Source: Brucella thiophenivorans
Lineage (GTDB): Bacteria; Pseudomonadota; Alphaproteobacteria; Rhizobiales; Rhizobiaceae
Length of the DNA: 64,000 nt
Direction: 5' to 3'
NCBI RefSeq assembly: GCF_002252445.1
Contig: NZ_NNRJ01000018.1
Location: forward strand, 1 to 64,000
Both the position numbers and the translations under genes were made by a program. Positions within the stretch are counted from its first letter, which is position 1. Each line of letters starts with the position of its first letter. The notes below the pieces were generated by a model that saw nothing but the letters and a program-made list of their open reading frames with translations, made no database searches and had not been told where the DNA came from. Of the stretch, positions 36,888-45,627 are shown one piece after another.

Positions 36888-37112
36888 TCAACCAAAATCC
36901 TGTACGCCAGTTGGCGAGCGGTAATAGATAGGAAAGATCAATCCATAAGGAATGATCACGACATTATCCGTATAAACACCATCCGTCTTATCGCTGGATT
37001 CAGGCATTTTCTGCAAGTTCTCCTTGGATGAGTAGATTGCAAACAGTATTGCTCCCCAAAGCAGGAAGGGCAGCAGTGCGATTAAAATGTAAATATAGCT
37101 TGTGTGGTCCAT
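36888..37112 (-). CDS. Small single-pass membrane protein, unknown
   Basis: This is a 74-residue protein with one hydrophobic segment (about 6-27, YIYILIALLPFLLWGAILFA), then a polar, soluble tail (KENLQKMPESSDK) that ends in a beta-like hydrophobic part (VVIIPYGLIFPIYYRS). I do not recognise a family. The membrane segment and amino acid composition suggest a real gene, but no ribosome site is strong and no neighbour suggests a role. Confidence 0.45.
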   Translation of the reverse strand: MDHTSYIYILIALLPFLLWGAILFAIYSSKENLQKMPESSDKTDGVYTDNVVIIPYGLIFPIYYRSPTGVQDFG

Positions 37113-37297
37113 GCCGCGAATGGTGATCTAATAGTTCTGCGCCATCAAGCAAAGGACTTCTGAAATAATATTTCTCAGAGCCAAATTTTTCTCTTGTAAG
37201 TTTAATCAGGCTTACGAAAAGGTGGAAAGCTGTTTAAATAAGGCTTCAAATCCTCTGAAGAACGATTCAGAGATATACCCCATAACAAGGCTGTAAA

Positions 37298-37492
37298 ATG
37301 TTTGAATTTGATGATCCCCGATTTCGACCCTTGTGGATACGGGTATTGATCTCAGGAAGCTGTCTTGCATGGGCCGCATTTGAGATTTCGATTGGCGCGG
37401 TCGGCTGGGCTATGTTGTTCGGTGCACTGGGCCTTTGGTCTGCATGGCGATTTTTTGTGACGTTTAACCCGGATAAGAAAAAGCAGGATTAG
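37298..37492 (+). CDS. DUF3329-like small membrane protein
   Basis: This is a 64-residue protein with two hydrophobic segments (about 13-31 and 36-54) separated by a tight Gly turn. The arrangement FEFDDPRFRPLWIRVLI at the start, AMLFGALGLWSAWRFFVTFNP at the end and a basic tail is typical of small DUF3329 proteins in Rhizobiales, as far as I remember. Function is unknown. It lies 327 bases upstream of fbp in the same direction. Confidence 0.65.
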   Translation: MFEFDDPRFRPLWIRVLISGSCLAWAAFEISIGAVGWAMLFGALGLWSAWRFFVTFNPDKKKQD

Positions 37493-37818
37493 AGCGCTGC
37501 TGCGATCTGGACCAGATCATTTAATTTTCTCATAAGAGCGAGTCACCAGCGCGCTAAAGCCAGTTGCATGCCTGTCGCATCGCGAAATGACGTAGCTTAT
37601 CTTGAATTAACAACATTTTAAAACTCAATATCACATTTCAATCGTTATAATGTTATCGCCATTATTGTGATGATCTCAAAACGGTGTTACGCCCTCCTTG
37701 TCTCGACCCACTTTAGAGCGTCCTGAAGACATCCGTATGGAGTTTGCGTGTAAATGAAATCTGTTTCCCCCGTTTCCAATATACTGCTGCCTGCGAAATC
37801 TTGCCGGGAGCAGGGCGA
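37493..37818 (+). promoter_or_regulatory. Upstream region of fbp-fba with deoR-like half-sites
   Basis: This 326-base gap has no gene. A perfect short dyad GATCTGG-A-CCAGATC (37504-37518) followed by a T-rich stretch lies just after the DUF3329-like gene and may be its terminator. Further on, ATCACA (37630-37635) and TGTGAT (37666-37671) form an inverted pair 30 bases apart, matching the half-sites of the palindrome before the ery-linked deoR. A TTATAAT hexamer (37645-37651) lies between them and may be the -10 of the fbp promoter. Confidence 0.5.
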
Positions 37819-38850
37819 ATGACAATGGCAGGAAATTTCGCACCACTGGTGCTTGCTGGCGATAATGACCGTGTGGACGCACTGGCAGTCGGTGAATATC
37901 TCGACGCTTGGGCAGGTCAGGACAGCTTGCGCCTTGCAACGAGCAATGCAATCAAGGCCATCCTCGCAGGATCAGGCCGTCTTGCAGGTCGTATCGCACG
38001 GGGTTCGCTGCCCGGCAATCCGGGTAAGCTGGTTGGCGTCAACAGTGATCAGGACCAGCAGAAGAGCATCGATGTCGGTGCGCACAATCTCTTTGTTGAA
38101 CTGCTGATTGCGGCGGGTGCCGCATCGGTTCTGTCGGAAGAAGCTGAGCTGCCGGTTCCCGGCAAATCTGATGGTTTGATTGCGGTTGCGATCGATCCGC
38201 TCGATGGTTCAGGCAATGTCGGGCTTGGTGCGCCGCTTGGCACCATTTTCTCGATTTTTCCCGCAGATGTGGGGGAGCCTTTCCTGCAACCCGGCAGTCG
38301 CCAGATTGCCGCTGGTTATGTATCATTTGGCAATTCCGTTGATCTCGCGCTCTCGGTTGGCGAAGGCGTGATTTTCGCGACGCTTGATCCTGTCAGCGGT
38401 ATTTTCCAGATCACACGTGAGAATGTGACGCTTCCTGAGCGTACATCTGATCTCGCATATAATGCTTCGGTTTATCGCCATCTATCGGCTGGTATGAAGG
38501 CATATGTTGATGATTGCTACAACGGTAAGGACGGTCCGCGCGGCCGCAATTTCAACATGCGCTGGCTTGGTGCTGCTGTGGGCGACATGCACCGCATCAT
38601 GCAGCGCGGTGGCATCTTCTTCTACGTAGACGATGTGCGCCCGGGTTATGAAAAAGGCCGTCTGCGCCTCGTTTATGAAGCCAATCCGATTGCTTTCCTT
38701 AGCCAACAGGCTGGTGGCAAGGCGACCAATGGCTCGAAACCGATCCTCGATATTATTCCGGAAACCTACCATGAGCGTAGCGCGCTGGTGTTTGGTGTTG
38801 CCGAGGAAGTCGATGTGCTCGGCGAATATTACGCGCGTTCGCGCAATTAA
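37819..38850 (+). CDS. fbp: Fructose-1,6-bisphosphatase, class I
   Basis: This is a 343-residue enzyme that hydrolyses fructose 1,6-bisphosphate to fructose 6-phosphate. It is class I, not GlpX: the metal site is AIDPLDGSGN (124-133, usual DPLDGSSN with a Ser-to-Gly change), followed by PLGTIFSIFP, and the class I signature RLRLVYEANPIAF lies near residue 290. ATG 37819 is chosen, with GGGAG upstream; MAG at 37825 is also possible. The gene is followed 16 bases later by fba. In the ery context the pair turns triose and erythrose phosphates into hexose phosphate. Confidence 0.9.
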   Translation: MTMAGNFAPLVLAGDNDRVDALAVGEYLDAWAGQDSLRLATSNAIKAILAGSGRLAGRIARGSLPGNPGKLVGVNSDQDQQKSIDVGAHNLFVELLIAAGAASVLSEEAELPVPGKSDGLIAVAIDPLDGSGNVGLGAPLGTIFSIFPADVGEPFLQPGSRQIAAGYVSFGNSVDLALSVGEGVIFATLDPVSGIFQITRENVTLPERTSDLAYNASVYRHLSAGMKAYVDDCYNGKDGPRGRNFNMRWLGAAVGDMHRIMQRGGIFFYVDDVRPGYEKGRLRLVYEANPIAFLSQQAGGKATNGSKPILDIIPETYHERSALVFGVAEEVDVLGEYYARSRN

Positions 38851-38866
38851 CTAGGAGGAAACTCAG

Positions 38867-39931
38867 ATGGCACGTATTACGCTCCGTCAATTGCTCGACC
38901 ACGCTGCTGAACACAGCTATGGCGTTCCGGCCTTTAACATTAACAACATGGAACAGGCGCTTGCGATCATGGAAGCGGCGGATGCAACAAATGCGCCGGT
39001 TATCCTGCAAGCGTCGCGCGGTGCGCGTTCTTACGCAAATGACATTATGCTGCGTCATATGATGGATGCAGTCACGGAAATTTATCCGCATATTCCGGTT
39101 TGTGTGCATCTTGATCATGGCAATGAGGCCGCCACTTGCATGACCGCAATTCAGGCAGGCTTTACCTCCGTCATGATGGACGGTTCGCTCAAGGCTGATG
39201 GCAAGACGCCAGCTGACTGGGATTATAACGTCTCCGTCACGCGTCAGGTCAGCGAAATGTCTCATCTTGGCGGTATTTCCGTCGAAGGTGAGCTTGGCGT
39301 TCTCGGTTCGCTTGAAACCGGCATGGGTGAAGCCGAAGACGGTCACGGTGCGGAAGGTCAGCTTTCGCATGACCAGCTTCTGACCGATCCTGATGAAGCC
39401 GTGAAATTTGTTCGTGAAACCAAGGTCGATGCGCTGGCGATTGCCATGGGCACCTCACATGGCGCCTATAAGTTCAGCCGTAAGCCTGATGGTTCGGTGC
39501 TTGCCATGAACGTGATCGAAGAAATCCATCGCAAGCTACCAAACACACATCTCGTTATGCATGGATCGTCTTCAGTGCCGGAAGATTTGCAGGAAATCAT
39601 CAACAAGTATGGCGGCAAGATGAAGCCAACCTGGGGTGTACCTGTTGAAGAAATCCAGCGCGGCATCAAGCATGGCGTTCGCAAGATCAACATCGATACC
39701 GATAACCGCATGGCGCTGACGGGCCAGATCCGTCGCGTGTTGCAGGAAGATCCAAGCGAATTCGATCCGCGCAAGTATCTCAAGCCTGCAATGGCTGCGA
39801 TGACCAAGCTCTGCAAGGATCGCTTCGAGCAATTCGGCACCGCTGGCCATGCTCAGTCAATTCGTCCGATCCCGCTGTCAGATATGGCAAAGCGTTATCG
39901 CGATGGTTCGCTGGACCCTAAGTTCAGCTAA
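38867..39931 (+). CDS. fba: Fructose-bisphosphate aldolase, class II
   Basis: This is a 354-residue zinc-dependent aldolase of the CbbA type. Metal and catalytic residues are in VHLDHGNEA (Asp83, His84), then [14 protein letters not shown] (Glu), [10 protein letters not shown] and the C-terminal [10 protein letters not shown] phosphate site. It condenses dihydroxyacetone phosphate with glyceraldehyde 3-phosphate (or erythrose 4-phosphate in sedoheptulose-type reactions). It is co-transcribed with fbp. Strong GAGGAAAC precedes the ATG. A bidirectional terminator follows. Confidence 0.93.
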   Translation: MARITLRQLLDHAAEHSYGVPAFNINNMEQALAIMEAADATNAPVILQASRGARSYANDIMLRHMMDAVTEIYPHIPVCVHLDHGNEAATCMTAIQAGFTSVMMDGSLKADGKTPADWDYNVSVTRQVSEMSHLGGISVEGELGVLGSLETGMGEAEDGHGAEGQLSHDQLLTDPDEAVKFVRETKVDALAIAMGTSHGAYKFSRKPDGSVLAMNVIEEIHRKLPNTHLVMHGSSSVPEDLQEIINKYGGKMKPTWGVPVEEIQRGIKHGVRKINIDTDNRMALTGQIRRVLQEDPSEFDPRKYLKPAMAAMTKLCKDRFEQFGTAGHAQSIRPIPLSDMAKRYRDGSLDPKFS

Positions 39932-39952
39932 GAATTGCAATTTACGGCAACA

Positions 39953-39982
39953 AAAAAGCGGCGGGTTTCCCCGCCGCTTTTT
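39953..39982. terminator. Bidirectional intrinsic terminator between fba and rpiB
   Basis: A 13-base perfect stem pairs 39953-39965 with 39970-39982 around a TTTC loop. It begins with an A-run and ends with a T-run, so it works for both the fbp-fba and the converging deoR-tpiA2-rpiB transcripts. Confidence 0.9.
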
Positions 39983-40004
39983 CGTATTCTAAATAGTCAA
40001 GCTA

Positions 40005-40460
40005 TCAGCACTTGTTGTACTTGGCATCAACTTCGTTGATCGCGTCAACATTGCCAGCCGAACGACCATTTTCGTCAAAAGTCTGTGCAAGGAATGCATC
40101 AGCAATGGTCTTTGCAACTTCCGAACCGATAACGCGTGCGCCCATGGTGATGATCTGCGCGTTGTTGGAGAGTGCTGCACGTTCTGCCGAATAGGTGTCG
40201 TGCGTCAGCGCTGCGCGGATGCCCGGAACCTTGTTGGCTGCAATGCAAACACCGATGCCGGTGCCGCAAACGATGATTGCACGATCATAAGTGCCGTCGA
40301 GAACGGCAGAGGCGACGCGATCCGAGAGGTTTGCGTAAAATGCTTCGGCACCTGCGTCTGTGCGCGAGATTTCCGACACTTCAAAGCGATCCTTGAGGTG
40401 TTCTGCAAGAATCTTGGCCAGACCTTCACCAGCGCTGTCGCCTGCTACTGCTACTTTCAT
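40005..40460 (-). CDS. rpiB: RpiB-like sugar phosphate isomerase (D-erythrulose 4-phosphate isomerase, EryI)
   Basis: This is a 151-residue RpiB/LacAB-family isomerase with the active-site Cys65 in [16 protein letters not shown] (62-77) and the phosphate-binding GDSAGEGLA near the N-terminus. In the established Brucella erythritol pathway this paralogue (EryI) converts D-erythrulose 4-phosphate to D-erythrose 4-phosphate, the last step. It is the third gene of the deoR-tpiA2-rpiB operon (11-base gap to tpiA2) and ends just before a terminator. Confidence 0.9.
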   Translation of the reverse strand: MKVAVAGDSAGEGLAKILAEHLKDRFEVSEISRTDAGAEAFYANLSDRVASAVLDGTYDRAIIVCGTGIGVCIAANKVPGIRAALTHDTYSAERAALSNNAQIITMGARVIGSEVAKTIADAFLAQTFDENGRSAGNVDAINEVDAKYNKC

Positions 40461-40471
40461 GATAATGCTCC

Positions 40472-41242
40472 TTAATTAGCTGCAATTTTCTTGGCGCATT
40501 TCGCCAGAATGTCGAGATAGCCTTCCACGCTCCATGCCGAACGACCGATAAACAGGCCATCGATATGCGGGCAGGCGATGAGTTCTTCGCAATTGCCGGG
40601 ATTGACCGAGCCGCCATAAAGGCATGGAACGCGACGGCCAAGAATGCCTTCTGCAACAGCAATAATTTCGGCCTGACGAGCATCGGCATACTCTGCCGAG
40701 GCTGGAATGCCGTTTTCGCCAATCGCCCAGACTGGCTCATAAGCAAACAGGACTTCGGCCTTTTTCTGTTCATCCGAAAGCTTTGAAAGCGCACCGTGCA
40801 CTTCTTCGGCAAGAACTTCCGCTGCACGTCCGCCTTCGCGATCTTCAAGCGTTTCGCCGATACAGATAAGCGGTATCAAGCCGTTCCGGACGGCTGCTTC
40901 AACCTTGAGGCCAACTGTTTCGTTGGTTTCGCCGAAATTTGCACGACGTTCAGAATGGCCAAGCTCAACAATGTCGAGGTTGCAATCTTTGAGCATTAGC
41001 GGCGAGATTTCGCCGGTCCATGCGCCTTGATCGGCCCAATGCATGTTCTGTGCACCGACCTTGACGGAGGTTTCCGACAGAATGTCCTTCACTTCGCGGA
41101 CATAGGTAAACGGTGGAATGACAAAGCGCTGAATATCTGCCGAACGGCCAGCGTCGGCTTCCTTCAATGCGTTCGCAAAGACGCGGGCTTCTGCCAGCGT
41201 CTTGTTCATTTTCCAGCTCGTACCAACCCAGAATTTAGACAT
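40472..41242 (-). CDS. tpiA2: Triosephosphate isomerase-like L-erythrulose 1-phosphate isomerase (TpiA2, EryH)
   Basis: This is a 256-residue TIM-barrel isomerase. Active-site Lys11 (SWKMNKT), His96 in ELGHSERR and Glu169 in AYEPVWAIG are present. The N-terminal Asn of the usual GNWKMN motif is Ser here (TSWKMN), a mark that separates this TpiA2/EryH group from housekeeping TpiA. In Brucella EryH it converts L-erythrulose 1-phosphate to D-erythrulose 4-phosphate. It lies between deoR and rpiB. Confidence 0.9.
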   Translation of the reverse strand: MSKFWVGTSWKMNKTLAEARVFANALKEADAGRSADIQRFVIPPFTYVREVKDILSETSVKVGAQNMHWADQGAWTGEISPLMLKDCNLDIVELGHSERRANFGETNETVGLKVEAAVRNGLIPLICIGETLEDREGGRAAEVLAEEVHGALSKLSDEQKKAEVLFAYEPVWAIGENGIPASAEYADARQAEIIAVAEGILGRRVPCLYGGSVNPGNCEELIACPHIDGLFIGRSAWSVEGYLDILAKCAKKIAAN

Positions 41243-41267
41243 GATAAATGCTCTTTCTACTCGTATT

Positions 41268-42029
41268 TTACTCTGCGATTGTTAGTTTGATGCCGGCTGG
41301 TTCCAGATCGGCCACAAGTTTCTCTCCCGGCGATTGATCCGTAATAATGGCATCAAAATCGCCAAGATCGGCCATCACATGCAGTGCTGTGCGGCAAAAA
41401 CGCTGGTGATTGACCAGCAAGCAGGTGCGGGTGGCCGAAGCCGTCATGGCGCGCTTGGTACGAACGACATTTTCGTCCATGTGATAAACGAGGCGTCCGC
41501 TAACTGCGGGTGCCGAAATGAAGGCAATGTCGGCGCTCAGCTTGGAAAGTGCTTCCTCGGTCAGAAGACCAAAGAAAGCATTGAACTTTGCCGAAAACAC
41601 ACCGCCAAGCGCAATCAGATTGATGCCCGCTTCGCCTTTGAGATTCTCGATAATGACAGCATTGTTGGTAATCACTGTCAGCGGACGTTTTTCAACCAGC
41701 ATGCTGCCAAGAACCGCCGCCGTCGATCCGTCATTGATCATCACCGTCATGCCGGGTTCAATGAGTTCCAGCGCTGCGCGGCCCATTTGTATCTTGGCGT
41801 CATTGTCCTGCTGCACGCGAAAACGGAAATCGCTTTCAAACTGGGATCCTGCATCCATCGTTGCACCGCCGCGCACCTTGCGCAGTACGCCTGACTCTTC
41901 AAGAGAATCCAGATCGCGGTGGATGGTCATTTTTGAGACTGCAAAACGCTCGGCAAGATCGTCCAGATCGACTGCATGATTTTCAATCAGTAGATTGATG
42001 ATCGCCTGTCTTCTGTCGTCGCGTTTCAC
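41268..42029 (-). CDS. deoR: DeoR-family regulator of the tpiA2-rpiB branch
   Basis: This DeoR-type repressor is about 253 residues long. The winged helix has VDLDDLAERFAVSKMTIHRD near 20-38, with the DeoR signature continuing LEESGVLRKVRGGA. The sensor domain has MTVMINDGSTAAVLG and a C-terminal LVNHQRFCRTALH. I prefer GTG 42029, with GGA upstream; an in-frame TTG at 42068 would extend it by 13 residues. Immediately upstream is a perfect 15-base-arm palindrome (42075-42119), a likely autoregulatory operator. It is distinct from EryD, which lies just upstream. Confidence 0.85.
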   Translation of the reverse strand: MKRDDRRQAIINLLIENHAVDLDDLAERFAVSKMTIHRDLDSLEESGVLRKVRGGATMDAGSQFESDFRFRVQQDNDAKIQMGRAALELIEPGMTVMINDGSTAAVLGSMLVEKRPLTVITNNAVIIENLKGEAGINLIALGGVFSAKFNAFFGLLTEEALSKLSADIAFISAPAVSGRLVYHMDENVVRTKRAMTASATRTCLLVNHQRFCRTALHVMADLGDFDAIITDQSPGEKLVADLEPAGIKLTIAE

Positions 42030-42074
42030 GAAAATTCCGATCTCAAAGCGTGGTTGCTTATGACGCAAGTTTAA

Positions 42075-42119
42075 ATCACAAAATCACATAATAATCCATA
42101 TAAAATGTGATTTTGTGAT
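42075..42119. promoter_or_regulatory. 45-base palindrome upstream of ery-linked deoR
   Basis: ATCACAAAATCACAT (42075-42089) and ATGTGATTTTGTGAT (42105-42119) are perfect 15-base inverted arms with a 15-base AT-rich spacer. Each arm itself contains two direct ATCACA half-sites 8 bases apart. It lies in the gap between the eryD stop and the deoR start. It can act as a DeoR operator and also as a terminator-like hairpin at the end of eryABCD. Confidence 0.75.
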
Positions 42120-42141
42120 GTTTTGTTGAGTGAGGCGCGCC

Positions 42142-43077
42142 TTACTCCACAAGAGCTTTTGCGGTGCGCTCATCGGTGATGAGGCCATACAGACGACCGC
42201 TTTTGAGAACGGCGCGAATAGCTTCCGCTTTTGACAGACCGCCAGCCAGACCGATGATGCGGCTCATATCAGCGTTTTCTACCGATGCGGCAATTGTGCG
42301 GGCTGTCAGCTTTGTAGCTAGTCGCGTGCCATTCTTATCAAAGAAGTGTCCGAGCATTTCACCGACTGCACCATATTCAGCAATCTCTTCCATCTCAGTC
42401 AAATCAATCACGCCTGATGTGACGAGCTGTGCATGGGCATCAACGGTGCCGATACCGACAATTTTCAGTTCCGCACGACAGCCCATGTCAAAAACGGTTA
42501 TGACGCCCTTTTGCGCCAGCAGCACTTCGCGATCTTCTGCTGTATTGGCAAAGAACGGCACAGGCATCACGTAGGCGGGTCTGCCGGTCTTCTCGGCAAT
42601 GCGGTGCATTACGTCATGCGGGTTAGCTGCAAAGTTTCGCGTCAAGCCACCGAGCAGCGAGACAAATTCTAAATCCTTTGCCGCAACGCGCGGCATATGG
42701 CTGACCGCCGCCGAAAGTGTGCGGCCATGTCCGAGGCCGATTACTTCATGGTCGCCGTGTTCAATCTCACGACGCAGAAATTCCGCACCTGCGTTGCCTA
42801 ATGAGAGCAGGGGCAGGGCGTCTTCGCCAAGATCGGGTGCGACTTCGCAATATTCGAGGTTATATTTTTCAGCGAGCTGATTTTCGAGATCGATACATTC
42901 CGAAATATCGCCGTCGATGGTGACCTTCACCGCGCCGTCTGCAACGGCCTTAGCGATCAAACGATGTGCTTTTACAGAAGGCAGCCCGAGCCGCTTTGCA
43001 ACTGCTGACTGGGTCATTCCGCCAATAAAGTGAAGCCAGGCTGCACGAAGGGCTAAGGAATCCTCTGCATCTGCCAT
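42142..43077 (-). CDS. eryD: Erythritol-responsive regulator EryD (SorC family)
   Basis: This is a 311-residue SorC-family regulator. The N-terminal HTH is GGMTQSAVAKRLGLPSVKAH (about 19-38). The sugar-phosphate-binding domain has NAGAEFLRREIEH, VIGLGHGRTLSAAVSHMP and a C-terminal IGLAGGLSKAEAIRAVLKSG. In Brucella, EryD represses eryABCD and is relieved by erythritol or a phosphorylated product. It is the last gene of the eryABCD operon, 42 bases after eryC. Confidence 0.92.
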   Translation of the reverse strand: MADAEDSLALRAAWLHFIGGMTQSAVAKRLGLPSVKAHRLIAKAVADGAVKVTIDGDISECIDLENQLAEKYNLEYCEVAPDLGEDALPLLSLGNAGAEFLRREIEHGDHEVIGLGHGRTLSAAVSHMPRVAAKDLEFVSLLGGLTRNFAANPHDVMHRIAEKTGRPAYVMPVPFFANTAEDREVLLAQKGVITVFDMGCRAELKIVGIGTVDAHAQLVTSGVIDLTEMEEIAEYGAVGEMLGHFFDKNGTRLATKLTARTIAASVENADMSRIIGLAGGLSKAEAIRAVLKSGRLYGLITDERTAKALVE

Positions 43078-43119
43078 TTTCGTGCTGCCTGCTCCCGATT
43101 CTTTATTTTTTTCTTGTGG

Positions 43120-44052
43120 TTATATTTTCAAATCTCCAGCGCCGGTGTCAATGTGCGGAGCCCAGAAGGCCACACTTTCCGCAATCTGTGGAATGACTTC
43201 ACGGTCGTTTGGATCGCGTTCTTTGAATGATAGTTCGAGGCAGATTTCGTTGTCCACTGCGCCGCCTTCGGCAAAAGCTTTGAGCAGCGGTTCTGGCTGA
43301 ATGCGACCCTTGGCATTGAAAGCTGCTGTGAACGGGCGATGACCGCCCTTGTCCATCAGGCTCTGCTTGATGTGAATGATTGGTGATACTTTTGGAACCG
43401 CGCGCGCCCATGCGTAAGGGTCGAAATCATCCGGGTTCGATGAGGTGACATCGCCATGATCAATATCGGCCATCATCCACATTGGGATTGCCATATTCGC
43501 AGCCGTCAAGCGATCCTGAAGCTTGATGCTTTCAGCGATTGTATCGCCAAATTCACGGCCAATGCTCATTGGTTCCCAGAAGACATAATCAAGGCCAGCA
43601 CCAGCCGCATGTTCGGCAACTTCCGCCCAGCAGTCGATCGCGATCTTGATCAGCTCTTCGCGGCGTTCAGGACTGTCAAAATCCTTATAGGTGAAAATGG
43701 CAAACTGTGTTCCGACCGACTTGCCGCCGAGATCGCCGATAATATCGGCAAATGTTTTGAACCAGTCCACATAATAGCGGCGCACGTCGGCATCCGGATG
43801 GCCGAAATGGTTGAGACGACCGTAAGGGCCCGTCATGCCGGAGGTGACGCGAACGCCTGTGCGCTGCAGTGCTTTGTCCATATCGCGGGTGAGCCGGCGG
43901 ATGGTTGAAGCCTGCCAGCTTGGATTGATGAACTCGTGCGTGAGCTGCAAATCACGCAGGCGCAGGTCGCGCGCAACAGTTTCGATCAAATCATCCGGCT
44001 CTGCAAAGCGGTTTACAAGCGGATTGGTGTTTAGTGAAAGCGTAAGGGCCAT
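43120..44052 (-). CDS. eryC: Tetrulose phosphate epimerase EryC
   Basis: This is a 310-residue xylose-isomerase-like TIM-barrel protein. Metal-ligand blocks include VFWEPMSIGREFGDT (Glu), MMADIDHGDV (Asp/His) and IHIKQSLMDKGGH. In the Brucella pathway it epimerises D-erythrulose 1-phosphate to L-erythrulose 1-phosphate (also called L-3-tetrulose 4-phosphate racemase). ATG 44052 is chosen because it begins MALTLSLNTNPLVNRF; a longer frame to 44118 overlaps eryB. Deletion in the Brucella S19 vaccine strain involves this gene; here it is intact. Confidence 0.92.
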   Translation of the reverse strand: MALTLSLNTNPLVNRFAEPDDLIETVARDLRLRDLQLTHEFINPSWQASTIRRLTRDMDKALQRTGVRVTSGMTGPYGRLNHFGHPDADVRRYYVDWFKTFADIIGDLGGKSVGTQFAIFTYKDFDSPERREELIKIAIDCWAEVAEHAAGAGLDYVFWEPMSIGREFGDTIAESIKLQDRLTAANMAIPMWMMADIDHGDVTSSNPDDFDPYAWARAVPKVSPIIHIKQSLMDKGGHRPFTAAFNAKGRIQPEPLLKAFAEGGAVDNEICLELSFKERDPNDREVIPQIAESVAFWAPHIDTGAGDLKI

Positions 44053-44059
44053 TGTTTCC

Positions 44060-45568
44060 TCAGGCAGAAATTTTCGCGTTGTCGAACCATGCAATGAATG
44101 CGGCGCGTTCGGTTTCACTCAAGTGCAGATAATGCTTTGTGCGGCGATAAAGGATATCGTTCGCCGTTTTTGCCCATTCCTTGGAAACGAGATAGCGGAC
44201 TTCCGCTTCATAGAGATTGCCGCCGAAATGCTGGCCAAGGCTTGCAATGTTGCTCACGTCCTCAACGATGTCCTTAGTGCGTGCGCCATAGAGACGTCCA
44301 TAATGCTGGACCAGCTTGCGCGGCATCCAAGGATAGCTGTCGCGCAGACTATTGGCGAAGCTTTCATAATCCGCATTCGGAATTTCGCCGCCGGGCAGGG
44401 GCGAGCCATGCGTCCAGTCACCGCCCATCTTCGGGAAAATGTGCTTGAGACGATGCATGCCGCGCTCTGCTAGCTCGCGGAACGTGGTGATCTTGCCGCC
44501 AAATACGTTGAGAAGAGGCGCGTCGTTGGTTTCGTCAAGATCGAAAACATAGTCGCGGGTGACAGCGGATGGGTTGCCCTTGCCATCGTCAAACAGTGGA
44601 CGCACACCAGAGAAGCTATGCAGCACGTCTTCGCGACGCAGCTTTTCCTTGAAATAGCGGTTTACAGCGGTGAGCAGGTAGTCGATTTCTTTTTCATCAG
44701 CACTGACATCTTCCGCACGACCTTCATAAGCAATATCGGTGGTGCCGATGAGCGCCTTGTCGCCTTCATAGGGATTGATGAATATCACGCGCTTGTCGTG
44801 GTTCTGCACCAGATAGGCATTCGCACCCGCCCAGAATTTTGGCACGATGATATGGCTGCCCTTGACCAGGCGCACATTGCGCGAAGAATTCGATCCAGCA
44901 ACATTGGTGATGACGTCTGTTACCCATGGGCCTGCGCAATTAACGATGCAGCGCGCGCGGAAGCTGCGCACTTCACCGGTATCGCGGTTCTTGGTTTCAA
45001 CGATCCAGCCGCCTTTTTCGCGACGTGCGGAGGTAACTGGCGTACGGGTGAGAATAGTTGCACCCTTTTCAGCGGCACCTACGGCGTTGAGCACGACGAG
45101 ACGGGCATCATCCACCCAGCAATCAGAATATTCGAAACCCCTGGTGTATTGATCAAGGATTGGGGTGCCTTCCGGGTCGCGCCTGAGATCAAGCGTGCGG
45201 GTGCCGGGGAGTTTCTTGCGGCCGCCGAGGTGATCGTAAAGGAACAGGCCAAGACGCACCAACCAAGCCGGACGATCCTGCGGGCTGTGCGGGAGCACAA
45301 AACGCATCGGCCAGATGATATGCGGCGCGGCGTTCAACAGAACTTCGCGCTCGATCAGCGCTTCACGTACCAAACGGAATTCATAATATTCGAGATAGCG
45401 CAGGCCACCATGCACAAGCTTGCCGGAACGCGATGAGGTGCCTTCTGCGAGATCGTCTTTTTCCGCCAGCACAACCTTGAGGCCGCGCCCGGCTGCATCG
45501 CGGGCAACACCCGCGCCATTGATACCGCCGCCAATCACGAACAGGTCGTAGGTTTCCGGTTCAGCCAT
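44060..45568 (-). CDS. eryB: Erythritol phosphate dehydrogenase EryB (GlpD family)
   Basis: This is a 502-residue FAD-dependent dehydrogenase of the glycerol-3-phosphate dehydrogenase family. FAD motif FVIGGGINGAGVARDAAGRG is near residue 10, followed by EGTSSRSGKLVHGGLRYLEY, with SGVRPLF and VFGGKITTFRELAER later. In Brucella it oxidises D-erythritol 1-phosphate to D-erythrulose 1-phosphate and passes electrons to quinone. ATG 45568 is chosen, with AGGAGC upstream; a longer start at 45607 has no support. Confidence 0.92.
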   Translation of the reverse strand: MAEPETYDLFVIGGGINGAGVARDAAGRGLKVVLAEKDDLAEGTSSRSGKLVHGGLRYLEYYEFRLVREALIEREVLLNAAPHIIWPMRFVLPHSPQDRPAWLVRLGLFLYDHLGGRKKLPGTRTLDLRRDPEGTPILDQYTRGFEYSDCWVDDARLVVLNAVGAAEKGATILTRTPVTSARREKGGWIVETKNRDTGEVRSFRARCIVNCAGPWVTDVITNVAGSNSSRNVRLVKGSHIIVPKFWAGANAYLVQNHDKRVIFINPYEGDKALIGTTDIAYEGRAEDVSADEKEIDYLLTAVNRYFKEKLRREDVLHSFSGVRPLFDDGKGNPSAVTRDYVFDLDETNDAPLLNVFGGKITTFRELAERGMHRLKHIFPKMGGDWTHGSPLPGGEIPNADYESFANSLRDSYPWMPRKLVQHYGRLYGARTKDIVEDVSNIASLGQHFGGNLYEAEVRYLVSKEWAKTANDILYRRTKHYLHLSETERAAFIAWFDNAKISA

Positions 45569-45627
45569 CTCATGCTCCTTCGGATGCCGATTGTTCGGCA
45601 TAATCATGTGTCGTTATAATGCGTTGC

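Noticed and set aside
37819-38850. GlpX (class II) fructose bisphosphatase
   Set aside because: The DPLDGSGN and RLRLVYEANP motifs are those of class I enzymes.
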